A DNA stretch of 64,000 nucleotides from Nematostella vectensis (Eukaryota > Cnidaria > Anthozoa > Actiniaria > Edwardsiidae). Position numbers and translations under genes: made by a program. Under the pieces are notes generated by a model. The model saw only the letters and a list, made by a program, of their open reading frames with translations. It was not told where the DNA came from and ran no database searches. The first letter of the stretch is position 1; each line of letters begins with the position of its first letter. Of this stretch, positions 49,917 to 61,500 are shown one piece after another. The stretch is taken from assembly GCF_932526225.1 (NCBI RefSeq), contig NC_064034.1:3272001-3336000 (forward strand), written 5' to 3'.

Positions 49917-51468
49917 ATGAGTAAAGCAAATCCGCTGCGGCCCGGTGAGGGAAAACGAACTGTTAGTTTAGAGACTGTCGCGTCACAACAGCAAGTGGAA
50001 GAACATAAACTTCGTGGCAAACGCGAGGCTTACATGAAGAGGCATGAGCTGTATGTAAAATCTATGTACGGGAACGTTATAGAGAAGGAGCAAGTCCGGT
50101 ACGTAATACCCACACTTCTTCAGACGCATAATATCGCGTTATAGGTAGAAAAAGAACTACTGCATTGGAGGTGTTATTTGACTGCGAATGTATTCAAAAG
50201 CAATATTGTACTAGTACATAATTCGAACAATTAAAACATACGCATTTTGTAAAGGAATTAAACCCCCAATCTGTTTACTTTTTTTCAAGAAGCTTTGCAA
50301 TTGAGATTCTCTTCCTATAATTGTTACGCAAGGATCAATATTAATATTTGACTAAAATCACACGACAAATTAAAAGACGTTTTTATGTGGCGAATTTTCA
50401 GGCAAAAACAAAGGGCGTTACTTCAGGAGCAGATTGCAGAACAAGACAACAAACATCGACAATACCTAGACGACCGGTACAAAGAAAGTAATTTTGCCAT
50501 TCACTACGATGAGGCGTGTAGACGTCAAGATGCGGAGGATAGGAACAACAGAAAGGCGTATCTACAGAAATTCAGAGATGAAAACAAAAGGGTAAGATTT
50601 TTTGTAAAAAAAATTTAAAAAGTTATTCTTGAATGATGAATACTGTATCTGTTACCTTTCGAGTAAACATTATCTTTACCGATTTTCCATTTTACGATTT
50701 TATACTTGTGCACTAGTCATTTGAACCCCCACCCCCATGGTGTCTTGGGGAAGGGTGGGGAATTAGACTTTAACCTTGAACAAATGTGTTAAATCCCCCA
50801 CTCCCTTCTCACAATACAACATGTAGTCAAATGCCACTACCCCTCAGGGAAATAAATGTACATTTAAGATGACATACCATCTTAAATGAGTCTTATATCT
50901 CTCAAAATGCTTTTGTTTGTGTTGAACCGTACAATGCAAGCACTCAAGAGACAATTTGCCTTTCTTACTCTTCGTATATTCTATAAAACATGGTTATCTC
51001 TTTTCCTGATGGCTTCTGCATTTTTAAAGATGGGGGAAGGCTGTTTCCAAGGGGGGATGGGTCAGGGGCAGAAACTGTCAATACCACCACCCCCTCAGGA
51101 CACATACTGGTTTAATAATAGTGCTCTAAGCCCCAAGTTAACCCCACACTTTCCTGGTACCTGACCAAGTGGGTTTCAAATGACTAGGGCATTACTTCAT
51201 TTAGGGTGTGGAAATAGAGTACTCTATGTTTGTGCCCTCTAAGGGGTATGGTATAAAGGTGCCTTGTTCCCCCTTCCACCCTTTATAACAGGTATCACAA
51301 ACAGCTTTTGATCAATATGTATTATGTAAATTATATAGATATATATTTTTCTGACAGCTAATGGAGACCAGAGCTGAACAGTTAAGGAGAGAAAGAGAGG
51401 CACAACATCAGCGAGAACGGGAACTACTAGCTCTTAGTCCAATTAACTGGACAAAGACCCTGCACTAA
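49917..51468 (+). CDS. Small charged coiled-coil protein, unrecognised, 3 exons
   Basis: Exons 49917-50098, 50402-50591 and 51358-51468 join in phase (483 nt, 160 aa) with good splice sites. The ATG at 49917 is the first in frame. After an N-terminal MSKANPLRPGEGKR, almost all of the protein is predicted alpha-helical and very rich in Arg, Lys, Glu and Gln. It includes QKQRALLQEQIAEQDNKHRQ and METRAEQLRREREAQHQRER, ending LSPINWTKTLH. No signal peptide, membrane segment or catalytic motif. The short helical architecture with an aromatic C-terminal tail recalls small ciliary microtubule-associated proteins, but I recognise no orthologue and this is only an impression. An AATAAA follows at 51916. 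The gene is divergent from SFMBT. The exon 2-3 intron contains a MITE. Confidence 0.82.
50712..51187. mobile_element. MITE family 'ACTAGTCA', copy 1
   Basis: Left end ACTAGTCATTTGAACCCCCA and right end GGTTTCAAATGACTAG are inverted. Just inside are matching CCCCACCC-rich blocks (AAGGGTGGGG on the left, CCCCACACTTTCC on the right). No coding capacity. A related copy lies at 54416-54955. It is in intron 2 of the coiled-coil gene. Confidence 0.75.
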
Positions 51469-51915
51469 AGACATCCATGAGCATGGTGCTTGACAAAGGA
51501 TAAAGTCTAAGTGACTTGACTTATGCTGCTATCTGCAAGGGATGTAGATCACGAGGTTGTTGTAGCATCAACAAGTTTAAAAGGATCTCTTTAAACACAT
51601 AATTTATTATTAAAAGATAGAGAATGCTGTGTAAGCATACCATTTTCTCAAAACAAAGAGTGTTAGTAAAGTTGATGGGTTTTTGGTGTTTTTGTATTTT
51701 GTTTTTATATTATGAGAACAAGTTTGGGAAAAATAAGACCAATACCTATTTATTAGAAAATGCTGTCAGTAGATACTATTTTTACTCTAACACCAACTGC
51801 ACACGTACTAACCAGATAACTAAAGAGTGTTTATTTGATAATGAAGTGAGGTATTTAGTTTTGTATTTTAGTACATCATTATAAAAGTCTGCTGTTTGTA
51901 CACAAAAAATTGGAA

Positions 51916-51921
51916 AATAAA
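51916..51921 (+). terminator. Polyadenylation signal AATAAA of the coiled-coil gene
   Basis: Canonical AATAAA about 450 bases after the stop codon at 51468, in AT-rich sequence and before the convergent GTF3C6 3' end. Plausible but unproven. Confidence 0.45.
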
Positions 51922-52199
51922 TGCAAGTTAAAGAATGTTTAATATAATAAAACCTTAAATAAGCTGGCACTCCCATGTCAACCTTGCTTCACATCATCTC
52001 TTTTTGGAAGAGTTTGACATGGCTATCTTTTGACAAAAAATAATAATAATAAGACAGTGCATAATATGCATAATAATGACCCTATCAGTCAAGACTAGCT
52101 ACAGGGTATCACTATCTAGCTTATTCAACAAGGCTATGGCACCCAGCCAGGGAATTGATAAGGGAACTGTACATAATGGAAGAGCATTGTCCTTTTGCA

Positions 52200-52205
52200 T
52201 TTATT
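52200..52205 (-). terminator. Polyadenylation signal of GTF3C6
   Basis: Minus-strand AATAAA only five bases beyond the GTF3C6 stop codon (52211-52213). It implies a very short 3' UTR and supports the placement of the last exon. Confidence 0.6.
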
Positions 52206-52210
52206 GTCCA

Positions 52211-55039
52211 CTATGTATCCAAAGTTTGTACAGCCTGGGTAATTTCAGTTATTTCAACATCCATCTGGTGCTTATCTTCCCCTTCATGCAACAATCCCTC
52301 TTTGGGGGTCTAGAAAAGAATATCCTATGAGTTTACAAATTATTGATTTGTGTCACAGGTAAGACATCTCATGGGCATCTCATTAACAAGGGGACCACTG
52401 TTGCAGTAGATCCCAAGAACAGTAGTTTTCACAAATGTGTGAAGTTAGTTTTTCTTAGGAAAAACAATACGAAATAAGAGTGGTCTTTATTCCAGTGAAT
52501 ATGTCAATTCCCATACAGAAATGGCATTGCTTTTAATACCTTTTCTTCTTTTTCTTTCTTCTTTAAAAACGCCCGATTCATCTTCAAGGTCTTTGCTGAA
52601 CAACCTTTATAACTGTAAGTCTTTGAACCATCTTGTTCTAATATTAAAAATACATAAATTTCTAAATATGATGGCATTTCAAGTTTATCAAGCTGGGTGT
52701 AACATCCCTAAATTTAATTGATTTGTACAAACACAGAGACATTTGAAAAAAAAAACAAAGCTGTCCATCAAAGTCATGTGCAACTGAAAATAGGCCAGTA
52801 GGCATTTTATTGACAAAAGTTGTAATGCTTCTCCCTTTTTTGTTTTCCAAACAAATTACACTATCAAAACCTGCTCAATACCGTTGAAATAATAAAAATA
52901 AGCTACTTGTCATTATCTCCAAAAGCAAATAACGCTTTTGCTTAATTATAGAATTCAGACACATCCAAACTTATTTGCATTTCAATTGTGCCGTTCTATA
53001 GAAATCAAGGTGCGAAGTCCAATTGGCCCTGTATTGCTCTAATGCTTTTAGAAGATTTCATTCATGTTAAATTTTCCATAAGTATAATAAAATACACCAA
53101 CTTACCTTTCTCCTCAAAGAAGACATTAGTTCCTATGACATCTGCAATAAAAGTAAAAATAATAGAACAAGGGGTCCTTATTCCACCCATTGTAGACATT
53201 TACTACCACCAAAAGACTCTCTTTCTCTTTCTGCTCGCTCTCCGCTCAATCTGGTTTATGAAGTGAAAAGGCCAAACACTGGGGAGATGGCAGCTACGGA
53301 TACTTATTAAAAAACTTGGGATGTGTATCCAACAGTGCAAGAATCAAAGATATACAAAGATACACAAAATATAGTATGTTGACTGACCCTCGTAATGGCC
53401 AACAAATGTATATGGCCCTATCTGTAGAACAGGCTCAATGGTATCTATTCCCTGACGAGAAGAAAAAATGATATGCATTAATGCCTCTCAAAAGACAGTC
53501 AAAAACTCTTGAAACACTTTGGAAAAGCTGATAACAGTGGTTGAGCCCGGCGTGAGCAATCGATGGAAATTGATTATTTGAAACCAACTCCATCATTCGA
53601 TGTCAATTGATATAATTAGCTAATTGATATCGATTGTCATCAGTCAATCAATCATCAATTGATAGTCACAAGCAAACCTAAACCAATCTATAAAAAAATT
53701 AATCCCTACTCTTGAACCAGCTACGTGAACAAGCGGTCAACTACTACACCCGTGAAGTGTGGAGGACTACAAAGGGCATGTGCAGTGGTGGCAATGGCTG
53801 AAAAATGTACAAATGAAGGTCACCAGGAAAGCAATGAAGCTATTCTGAAAGCACGATGTGTCATTAAGGGATATCCATGTTGTCCCTTTGAAGTTCAGCA
53901 CGGGGAAACGTTTCTGGCCCGTAAAAAGAGAGGCACTTGTGGAAATGTGTTCAAAATCAATTAAAATCAACTAACTAAGCAAAACAAGCGAGCAAATGAT
54001 CAAAATGATGGGTAAAAGGAATTGAAGATATATGCACTAAGTATACATGTAAGTATTAACAGCACAAAGAATTATATACACCAATCGATGCCAATCGATC
54101 AATTAGCAACCAATCGATTACAATCGATCAAAGGTCACAGATTTTCCTGCCATCGATTGACCATTGATTTCCGATATCAATCGATTAATTGCCATCGATT
54201 ACTATCGATCATCAGATTCATCGATTGATGACCCTGGGGGTTGGGGGAGGGGGGTACTAACCATAAGCCTGCAGTGCTGAGTCTCTGCATTATACAAAAC
54301 ATCGTAATTCAAGATTCCTGACAACTCTATTAAAACCAACTGCTCCTGTGGAAAGACCAAACGATTTTCATATTCCTTGAAAAGCAGTGATAACACTTAG
54401 CATTGCTAAAAAAATCACTAGTCAATTGAAACCCCCACCCCCATAGTCCAGGGAAGGGTGGGGATTAGACTTTGACCCTGTACAAAACTAAGAAAATCCC
54501 CTTCCCCCTCGAGACAAAACTGCAGTCAAATGCCCCTACCCCTTGGGATGCAAACTGTAGGCAACTTTCTGGCATTTGAGACAAAAAATCATCTGAAATA
54601 AGCCTTTATCTTTTAAAGCCAGTACAATTCAGTGAGCACATTTTTACCAAAAACTATGAAGATAACAGTAACTGGCGTTAAGTATTTATCATTCATATTC
54701 GTTTTTGCACATTTCAACGTGCAGCTTGCCACACGCTGATACACGGAATTGCTTGCTACAGAAGAGAAAGAGTCTCAAACCAGAAACTGACATGACTTTT
54801 CCAAAGTACATTTGCGATTTTCCAAAACCACAAGGGTAGGTCAAAACGGTCAATTCCCCCACCCCCTCGGGACAGATTCTCGTTCAAAAGTGCTCTAAGC
54901 CCCCACCTTCCAACCTTAACCCCACACTTCCCCCGGACCATGGGGGTGGCGGCCCAGTGCATAAGATTCAACCATAAGATTTTCAGTCAACCACCAATGG
55001 CTTGTATCATACCTCCTCCCACTCGCCATCCTGCTCCAT
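52211..55039 (-). CDS. GTF3C6: General transcription factor 3C subunit 6 (TFIIIC35), 6 exons
   Basis: Small TFIIIC subunit, part of the complex that recruits RNA polymerase III to tRNA-type genes. Exons in order: 55039-55013, 54345-54262, 53451-53388, 53141-53106, 52637-52540, 52309-52211; total 408 nt, 135 aa. The frame closes exactly. Conserved stretches match the human protein: EEEQLVLIELSGIL, GIDTIEPVLQIGPYTFVGHY, DVIGTNVFFEE and YKGCSAKTLKMNRAFLKKKE (TFIIIC subunit 6 beta-barrel). The C-terminal exon is acidic (EGLLHEGEDKHQMDVEIT). It is shorter than the human protein (~213 aa) because the acidic tail is reduced. Exons are small and scattered, so automatic prediction may miss it. Start: ATG at 55039 followed by acidic MEQDGEWEE. 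It is divergent from TMEM43; the start codons are 484 bp apart. Confidence 0.88.
53555..54228. repeat. ATCGAT-rich insertion in GTF3C6 intron
   Basis: Two clusters of ATCGAT and near variants (CAATTGAT, CATCGATT, AATCGATG), at about 53560-53665 and 54082-54228, flank ~400 bp of ordinary sequence. The motif occurs in more than fifteen copies, mostly as CAATCGAT on either strand, so the clusters are internally and mutually palindromic. The outer right edge is only ~35 bases from the donor of GTF3C6 exon 2. It may be a mobile element with repeat-rich ends; target-site duplications not found. Confidence 0.7.
53794..53964 (+). CDS. Small cysteine-containing open frame inside the ATCGAT insertion
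   Basis: From ATG 53794 to a stop at 53964 (56 aa); the frame is open upstream to about 53725. The sequence has regularly placed cysteines and a conserved-looking core (RCVIKGYPCCPFEV, GETFLARKKRG, GNVFKIN) that reads more like a folded domain than chance translation. I do not recognise the family. It lies on the opposite strand to GTF3C6, between the two repeat clusters, with no visible promoter or introns. It may be a fragment of a transposon-carried or processed gene, or spurious. Confidence 0.3.
   Translation: MAEKCTNEGHQESNEAILKARCVIKGYPCCPFEVQHGETFLARKKRGTCGNVFKIN
54416..54955. mobile_element. MITE family 'ACTAGTCA', copy 2 (eroded)
   Basis: The left end ACTAGTCAATTGAAACCCCC, the AGGGAAGGGTGGGG block, CAGTCAAATGCCCCTACCCC, GTGCTCTAAGCCCC and TTAACCCCACACTT match copy 1 in order. 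The right terminus is lost after the CCATGGGGGTGG block. It is in intron 1 of GTF3C6. Confidence 0.7.
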
Positions 55040-55523
55040 GTCTATAACTTGTTTTAGTTCCTTAGCATATTTTGCTCCATAAGTCTACTTATCGAGACTT
55101 TGTCTTATTCACACAGCGAACTCCTTGTCGCCATCTTGAAAATCATAGAATTGCACAGGGTACCCAAACACACCTAAAACAAGAAATACGATGTTTTTTT
55201 TTTCTGTGATCCAATGTTATCATCACTTTACTCATAAATTGAATGGATACGTATTAAGTGAATTATTTTTTTTTCATTTAAGACTCTGGTACAAGGAAAG
55301 TATGAAGAATATATTTTAAAACTAAGCTTTCTTTAATAATGGTATCCTGTGTCCGGTTCCCAGTCTCTCGAGAGGAGGAAGTAAATAATTCTCAAATCGG
55401 CAAAAAACTTCTTAGGATTTTGTAGCGGGTCGTAAGAACCTGTTGTATTCAGCCACATGCAGTACCTCTAGTCATTCATAACGCTGTTTACGGTCCTTTT
55501 CAGGAATTCGGTCAACTGAAAGC
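55040..55523. promoter_or_regulatory. Probable bidirectional promoter, GTF3C6 / TMEM43
   Basis: The 484 bp between the divergent start codons of GTF3C6 (-) and TMEM43 (+) must hold both 5' UTRs and both promoters. No TATA box placed with confidence. Sequence is unremarkable, with T-rich stretches near 55190-55275. Confidence 0.5.
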
Positions 55524-58500
55524 ATGTATCGGTCTCACGTAAGTCAATATTATTTGTTTGGTTTTGAGTTTAATATATTTTGAGTTGTATAAAAAAATAC
55601 TTTTAGAATTTTACTACCAATTTTTGGTTTCTTCTTGTTGAAATGCGCTTCTTTTGTTGGATCCGCGTGATCAATGATAATCGTAGCATTTAACACATTT
55701 AACATTATCGAGTCGAGGTGAATAATCGTATAGTAAGTCGATCTATTTATACATTTTGATTGTACAATTTAGTTGTTTTGATTTGCTGGGCAAACATTCG
55801 ATGTTATCAATGTAAAATAACAAAAAGTTCAATTCATTCTATCATAGAAACTATATAAGTAAATAAGAAATTCAGAATTAATTTGTCTTGGGTAAGGTAG
55901 CCTGTGCTTTGTTTACTTTACTTCTTGTCAGCTGTGCTAACCTTCCCTGATAGAATAGGAAACAACGTTTAGGTTACATATACAATTCTGAGTACTTCAT
56001 TACATTTGGCAATAGTATATGGGGGCATGCTGTCTGATTGATGTTTCAATAAATCAAACTTAAATCATTTGATTGATGTGTGGTTGGAATGGTTTAAGCA
56101 AACAACTTTTTTTTAAATGTCCAAATTGAACTCATTCCATTGTCCGGTACTAAGACTTTTTTATTGATTGAACAAAATCAACCAAAAGTATTGCTAAATG
56201 CCATCGGTGTTATTGTTTGAAGTTCTATTCCAAGGCTTTAAAATGGAAGTTATTAATGGAAATGTAGGATTGAGTAGTTTTTCCTATTGCACCTATAAGT
56301 TTTTTTTTTACCAAATAAAATCGAGCTGATAGAATCATATGATTGGTTTTGAGTTTATTTGAGTTTGAAAATTTAACACATTTTTGTTTGATTGTGTACT
56401 TTTTCCAAGCCAATCGCAAACCAGAAAAAGTTCAACTATAATTTAATAAAATGAAATAATTTAATAAAATGACACATAGCTTTATGTAAATAACTGGAAT
56501 ATAAAAATATCATAAATAAGGTAGGTAAAACATTTTATCCTGAGCTAGGTAACTTGATAATCTGGCGAAACATTAGGCTTTATAGTCTTTTTTTTTCATT
56601 ATAAAGGTATAACAATCGCTGTATCATTCTAATGAATCTTTGCATCTTGTAGCATCCAAATGACCCAGGAATGCACAACATGGCCTCGAATGACAGCCAC
56701 ACACGAGTCACATATCAAGAGAACCCTGGCATCATGCAGCGCATTCAGAGCAGTTTTGCAGCTTCATTAGTCGGCATAGGACTCGTACTCGCCGCATTCC
56801 CGGTCCTGTACTGGAATGAGGTGTATATTCTAGAAAAAATTGACTCCTCCTCCAATAGAACATTCAGGTGGTGGTACACAGCTAGCAAGGGAAAAAAATA
56901 ATGGTCTTCCCCCTCCCTCTCACCCTTTCTAAACTTTTCCATTTGCACTGGGGATGGACATATACAGTAAAAGGAAAATTTGTATAAAGGGGGGGAGGAG
57001 GAGGGGTTCTTACACCACTTTTTACTGTATCCCTTGGTGCAATGATCTGTATGGGATGGTTTGTTTACAGGGAAGAGCAGTCCAGACATCCTTATCCCTT
57101 GACGAGGGTCTCCGAGCTGTCATCCCATTGCACTCTATTAACGAAATTAACAGAAAAAACCAGGAGAAGCTGGTGCATCTAGTTGGACATCTCCATACAG
57201 ACAAGGTGGGACAGAATTGATTGAGGAGTAGTTGTTACTCTGGTGTTTTTAGATAGAGGTATTTTGCTCTAGGTAGAAGAGATGCTGAAGATTCTGAGAA
57301 GCTGGTTCTTTAGTATGTGTTGCATTTGAAAATTATTTTTTCATACATCAGATCATTAGTGGTGAATTATTTCTGGCTGACACGGTCTACTGCTTCTTAG
57401 GCAGGCCCTATATTGCTAGGAGTGGCCAGGAAATACTGAGGTTGGGCAGGTGCATAAGGTTCACACAAAAAGGTCTAAAATTGTTTTTTTTTTACAGTGC
57501 CGTAGCAGGCCTAGAAATATTGGGGGGGGGCACGTGCCCCCCTGCTATGGCCCTGTTTTATATAACATTAATATTATATTAGGTACTGAGTGATGCGGAT
57601 TATGGAGTTGCTGTCAAAGCTGTCAAACTAAAGCGTGAGGTGGAAATGTACCAGTGGGTGGAACATTCTTCTACAAGGTAAATGGGAGAAACAATGGTCA
57701 ATTTGGTTTTTCATGATTGCTTGTTAATGCAAAGGTTTTACATTTTTCTTAGAGAATATGATGAGGGAGACAGAAAAAGAGTGGAAACAACTTATTCATA
57801 CAGTAAGTAAATACTTCTATATTCTAAAATTATTCTTCGTATTTTTTATTTCATTTATTTAATGAAAATTGTCCTTTTTTCAGTCAGAGCTTCCATAGCC
57901 TACTAATACTAATCAGCTAAAATCTCGTTTTGATAACTCACCACCCTTAACCATGTAACACCTCTTTTCTATTAATACCCTGACCACTGACCTAAAAGCA
58001 CAGAATTATTTAACAGTAGAAATGTGTTGCCATCTTTTTCTTTTGTAGATAAAGAGTGGCTGGGCCATATTGTCAACAGTAACCAGTTTGACAATCCTCA
58101 TGGACACCAGAACCCTACATCGATGGCCGTCAGCTCACAGACACAAGAGGCTGCCCCAGTCCATGTGGGGGCATTCACCTTGTCCAGAGGTAGAGTCTCT
58201 CTAAAACAAAATACAAGTCTCTTCCTACAAGGCTTCATATGTCTTTAAACAACCGAACCCTTGCTTACTAACTATATGACTTTTGCCCTTCTTTACTGAC
58301 TATGCCTTCTTGGTATGACCCTAACCTTTGGACCCCTTTCTCCCCCCTTATTGACTATGGCTTCTTGGTGTGGCCCCAATCTTTACACCCCTTTCTCCCC
58401 CCTTATTGACTATGGCTTCTTGGTGTAGCCCCAATCTTTACACCCCTTTCTCCCCCCTTATTGACTATGGCTTCTTGGTGTGACCCCAATCTTTACACCC

Positions 58501-61500
58501 CTTTCTCCCCCCTTATTGACTATGGCTTCTTGGTGTGGCCCCAATCTTTACACCCCTTTCTCCCCCCTTATTGACTATGGCTTCTTGGTGTGGCCCCAAT
58601 CTTTACACCCCTTTCTCCCCCCTTATTGACTATGGCTTCTTGGTGTGGCCCCAATCTTTACACCCCTTTTTCCCCCCTTATTGACTATGGCTTCTTGGTG
58701 TGGCCCCAATCTTTACACCCCTTTCTCCCCCCTTATTGACTATGGCTTCTTGGTGTGGCCCCAATCTTTACACCCCTTTCTCCCCCCTTATTGACTATGG
58801 CTTCTTGGTGTGGCCCCAATCTTTACACCCCTTTCTCCCCCCTTATTGACTATGGCTTCTTGGTGTGGCCCTGACCTTTACATCCCTTCCTCCCCCCTTA
58901 TTGATTATGGCTTCTTGGTGTGGCCCCAATCTTTACACCCCTTTCTCCCTTCTTATTGACTATGGCTTCTTGGTGTGGCCCTAATCTTTACACCCCTTTC
59001 TCCCCCCTTATTGACTATGGCTTCTTGGTGTGGCCCCAATCTTTACACCCCTTTCTCCCCCCTTATTGACTATGGCTTGTTGGTGTGGCCCCAATCTTTA
59101 CACCCCTTTCTCCCCCCTTATTGACTATGGCTTCTTGGTGGAGCCCCAATCTTTACACTCCTTTCTCCCCCCTTATTGACTATGGCTTTTTGGTGTGGCC
59201 CCAATCTTTACACCCCTTTCTCCCCCCTTATTGACTATGGCTTCTTGGTGTGGCCCCAATCTTTACACCCCTTTCTCCCCCCTTATTGATTATGGCTTCT
59301 TGGTGTGGCCCCAATATTTACACCCCTTTCTCCCCCCTTATTGACTATGGCTTCTTGGTGTGGCCCCAATCTTTACACCCCTTTCTCCCCCCTTATTGAC
59401 TATGGCTTCTTGGTGTGGCCCCAATCTTTACACTCCTTTCTCCCCCCTTATTGACTATGGCTTCTTGGTGTGGCCCCAATCTTTACACTCCTTTCTCCCC
59501 CCTTATTGACTATGGCTTCTTGGTGTGGCCCCAATCTTTACACCCCTTTCTCCCCCCTTATTGACTATGGCTTCTTGGTGTGGCCCCAATCTTTACACCC
59601 CTTTCTCCCCCCTTATTGACTATGGCTTCTTGGTGTGGCCCCAATCTTTACACCCCTTTCTCCCCCCTTATTGACTATGGCTTCTTGGTGTGGCCCAAAT
59701 CTTTACACTCCTTTCTCCCCCCTTATTGACTATGGCTTCTTGGTGTGGCCCCAATCTTTACACCCCTTTCTCCCCCCTTATTGACTATGGCTTCTTGGTG
59801 TGGCCCCAATCTTTACACCCCTTTCTCCCCCCTTATTGACTATGGCTTCTTGGTGTAGCCCCAATCTTTACACCCCTTTCTCCCCCCTTATTGACTATGG
59901 CTTCTTGGTGTGGCCCCAATCTTTACACCCCTTTCTCCCCCCTTATTGACTATGGCTTCTTGGTGTGGCCCCAATCTTTACACTCCTTTCTCCCCCCTTA
60001 TTGACTATGGCTTCTTGGTGTGGCCCCAATCTTTACACTCCTTTCTCCCCCCTTATTGACTATGGCTTCTTGGTGTGGCCCCAATCTTTACACCCCTTTC
60101 TCCCCCCTTATTGACTATGGCTTCTTGGTGTGGCCCCAATCTTTACACCCCTTTCTCCCCCCTTATTGACTATGGCTTCTTGGTGTGGCCCCAATCTTTA
60201 CACCCCTTTCTCCCCCCTTATTGACTATGGCTTCTTGGTGTGGCCCCAATCTTTACACTCCTTTCTCCCCCCTTATTGACTATGGCTTCTTGGTGTGGCC
60301 CCAATCTTTACACCCCTTTCTCCCCCCTTATTGACTATGGCTTCTTGGTGTGGCCCCAATCTTTACACCCCTTTCTCCCCCCTTATTGACTATGGCTTCT
60401 TGGTGTAGCCCCAATCTTTACACCCCTTTCTCCCCCCTTATTGACTATGGCTTCTTGGTGTGGCCCCAATCTTTACACCCCTTTCTCCCCCCTTATTGAT
60501 TATGGCTTCTTGGTGTAGCCCCAATCTTTACACCCCTTTCTCCCCCCTTATTGACTATGGCTTTTTGGTGTGGCCCCAATCTTTACACTCCTTTCTCCCC
60601 CCTTATTGACTATGGCTTCTTGGTGTGGCTCCAATCTTTACACCCCTTCCTCCCCCCTTATTGACTATGGCTTCTTGGTGTGGCCCCAATCTTTACACCC
60701 CTTTCTCCCCCCTTATTGACTATGGCTTCTTGGTGTGGCCCTACACCCCTTCCTCCCCCCTTATTGACTATGGCTTCTTGGTGTGGCCCCAATCTTTACA
60801 CCCCTTTCTCCCCCCTTATTGACTATGGCTTCTTGGTGTGGCCCTGACCTTTACACCCCTTTATCCCCCCTTATTGACTATGGCTTCTTGGTGTGGCCCT
60901 AATCTTTACACCCCTTTCTCCCCCCTTATTGACTATGGCTTCTTGGTGTGGCCCCAATCTTTACACCCCTTTCTCCCCCCTTATTGACTATGGCTTGTTG
61001 GTGTGGCCCCAATCTTTACACCCCTTTCTCCCCCCTTATTGACTATGGCTTGTTGGTGTGGCCCCAATCTTTACACCCCTTTCTCCCCCCTTATTGATTA
61101 TGGCTTCTTGGTGTAGCCCCAATCTTTACACCCCTTTCTCCCCCCTTATTGACTATGGCTTTTTGGTGTGGCCCCAATCTTTACACTCCTTTCTCCCCCC
61201 TTATTGACTATGGCTTCTTGGTGTGGCCCTACACCCCTTCCTCCCCCCTTATTGACTATGGCTTCTTGGTGTGGCCCCAATCTTTACACCCCTTTCTCCC
61301 CCCTTATTGATTATGGCTTCTTGGTGTAGCCCCAATCTTTACACCCCTTTCTCCCCCCTTATTGACTATGGCTTTTTGGTGTGGCCCCAATCTTTACACT
61401 CCTTTCTCCCCCCTTATTGACTATGGCTTCTTGGTGTGGCCCCAATTTTTACACCCCTTTCTCCCCCCTTATTGACTATGGCTTCTTGGTGTGGCCCTAC

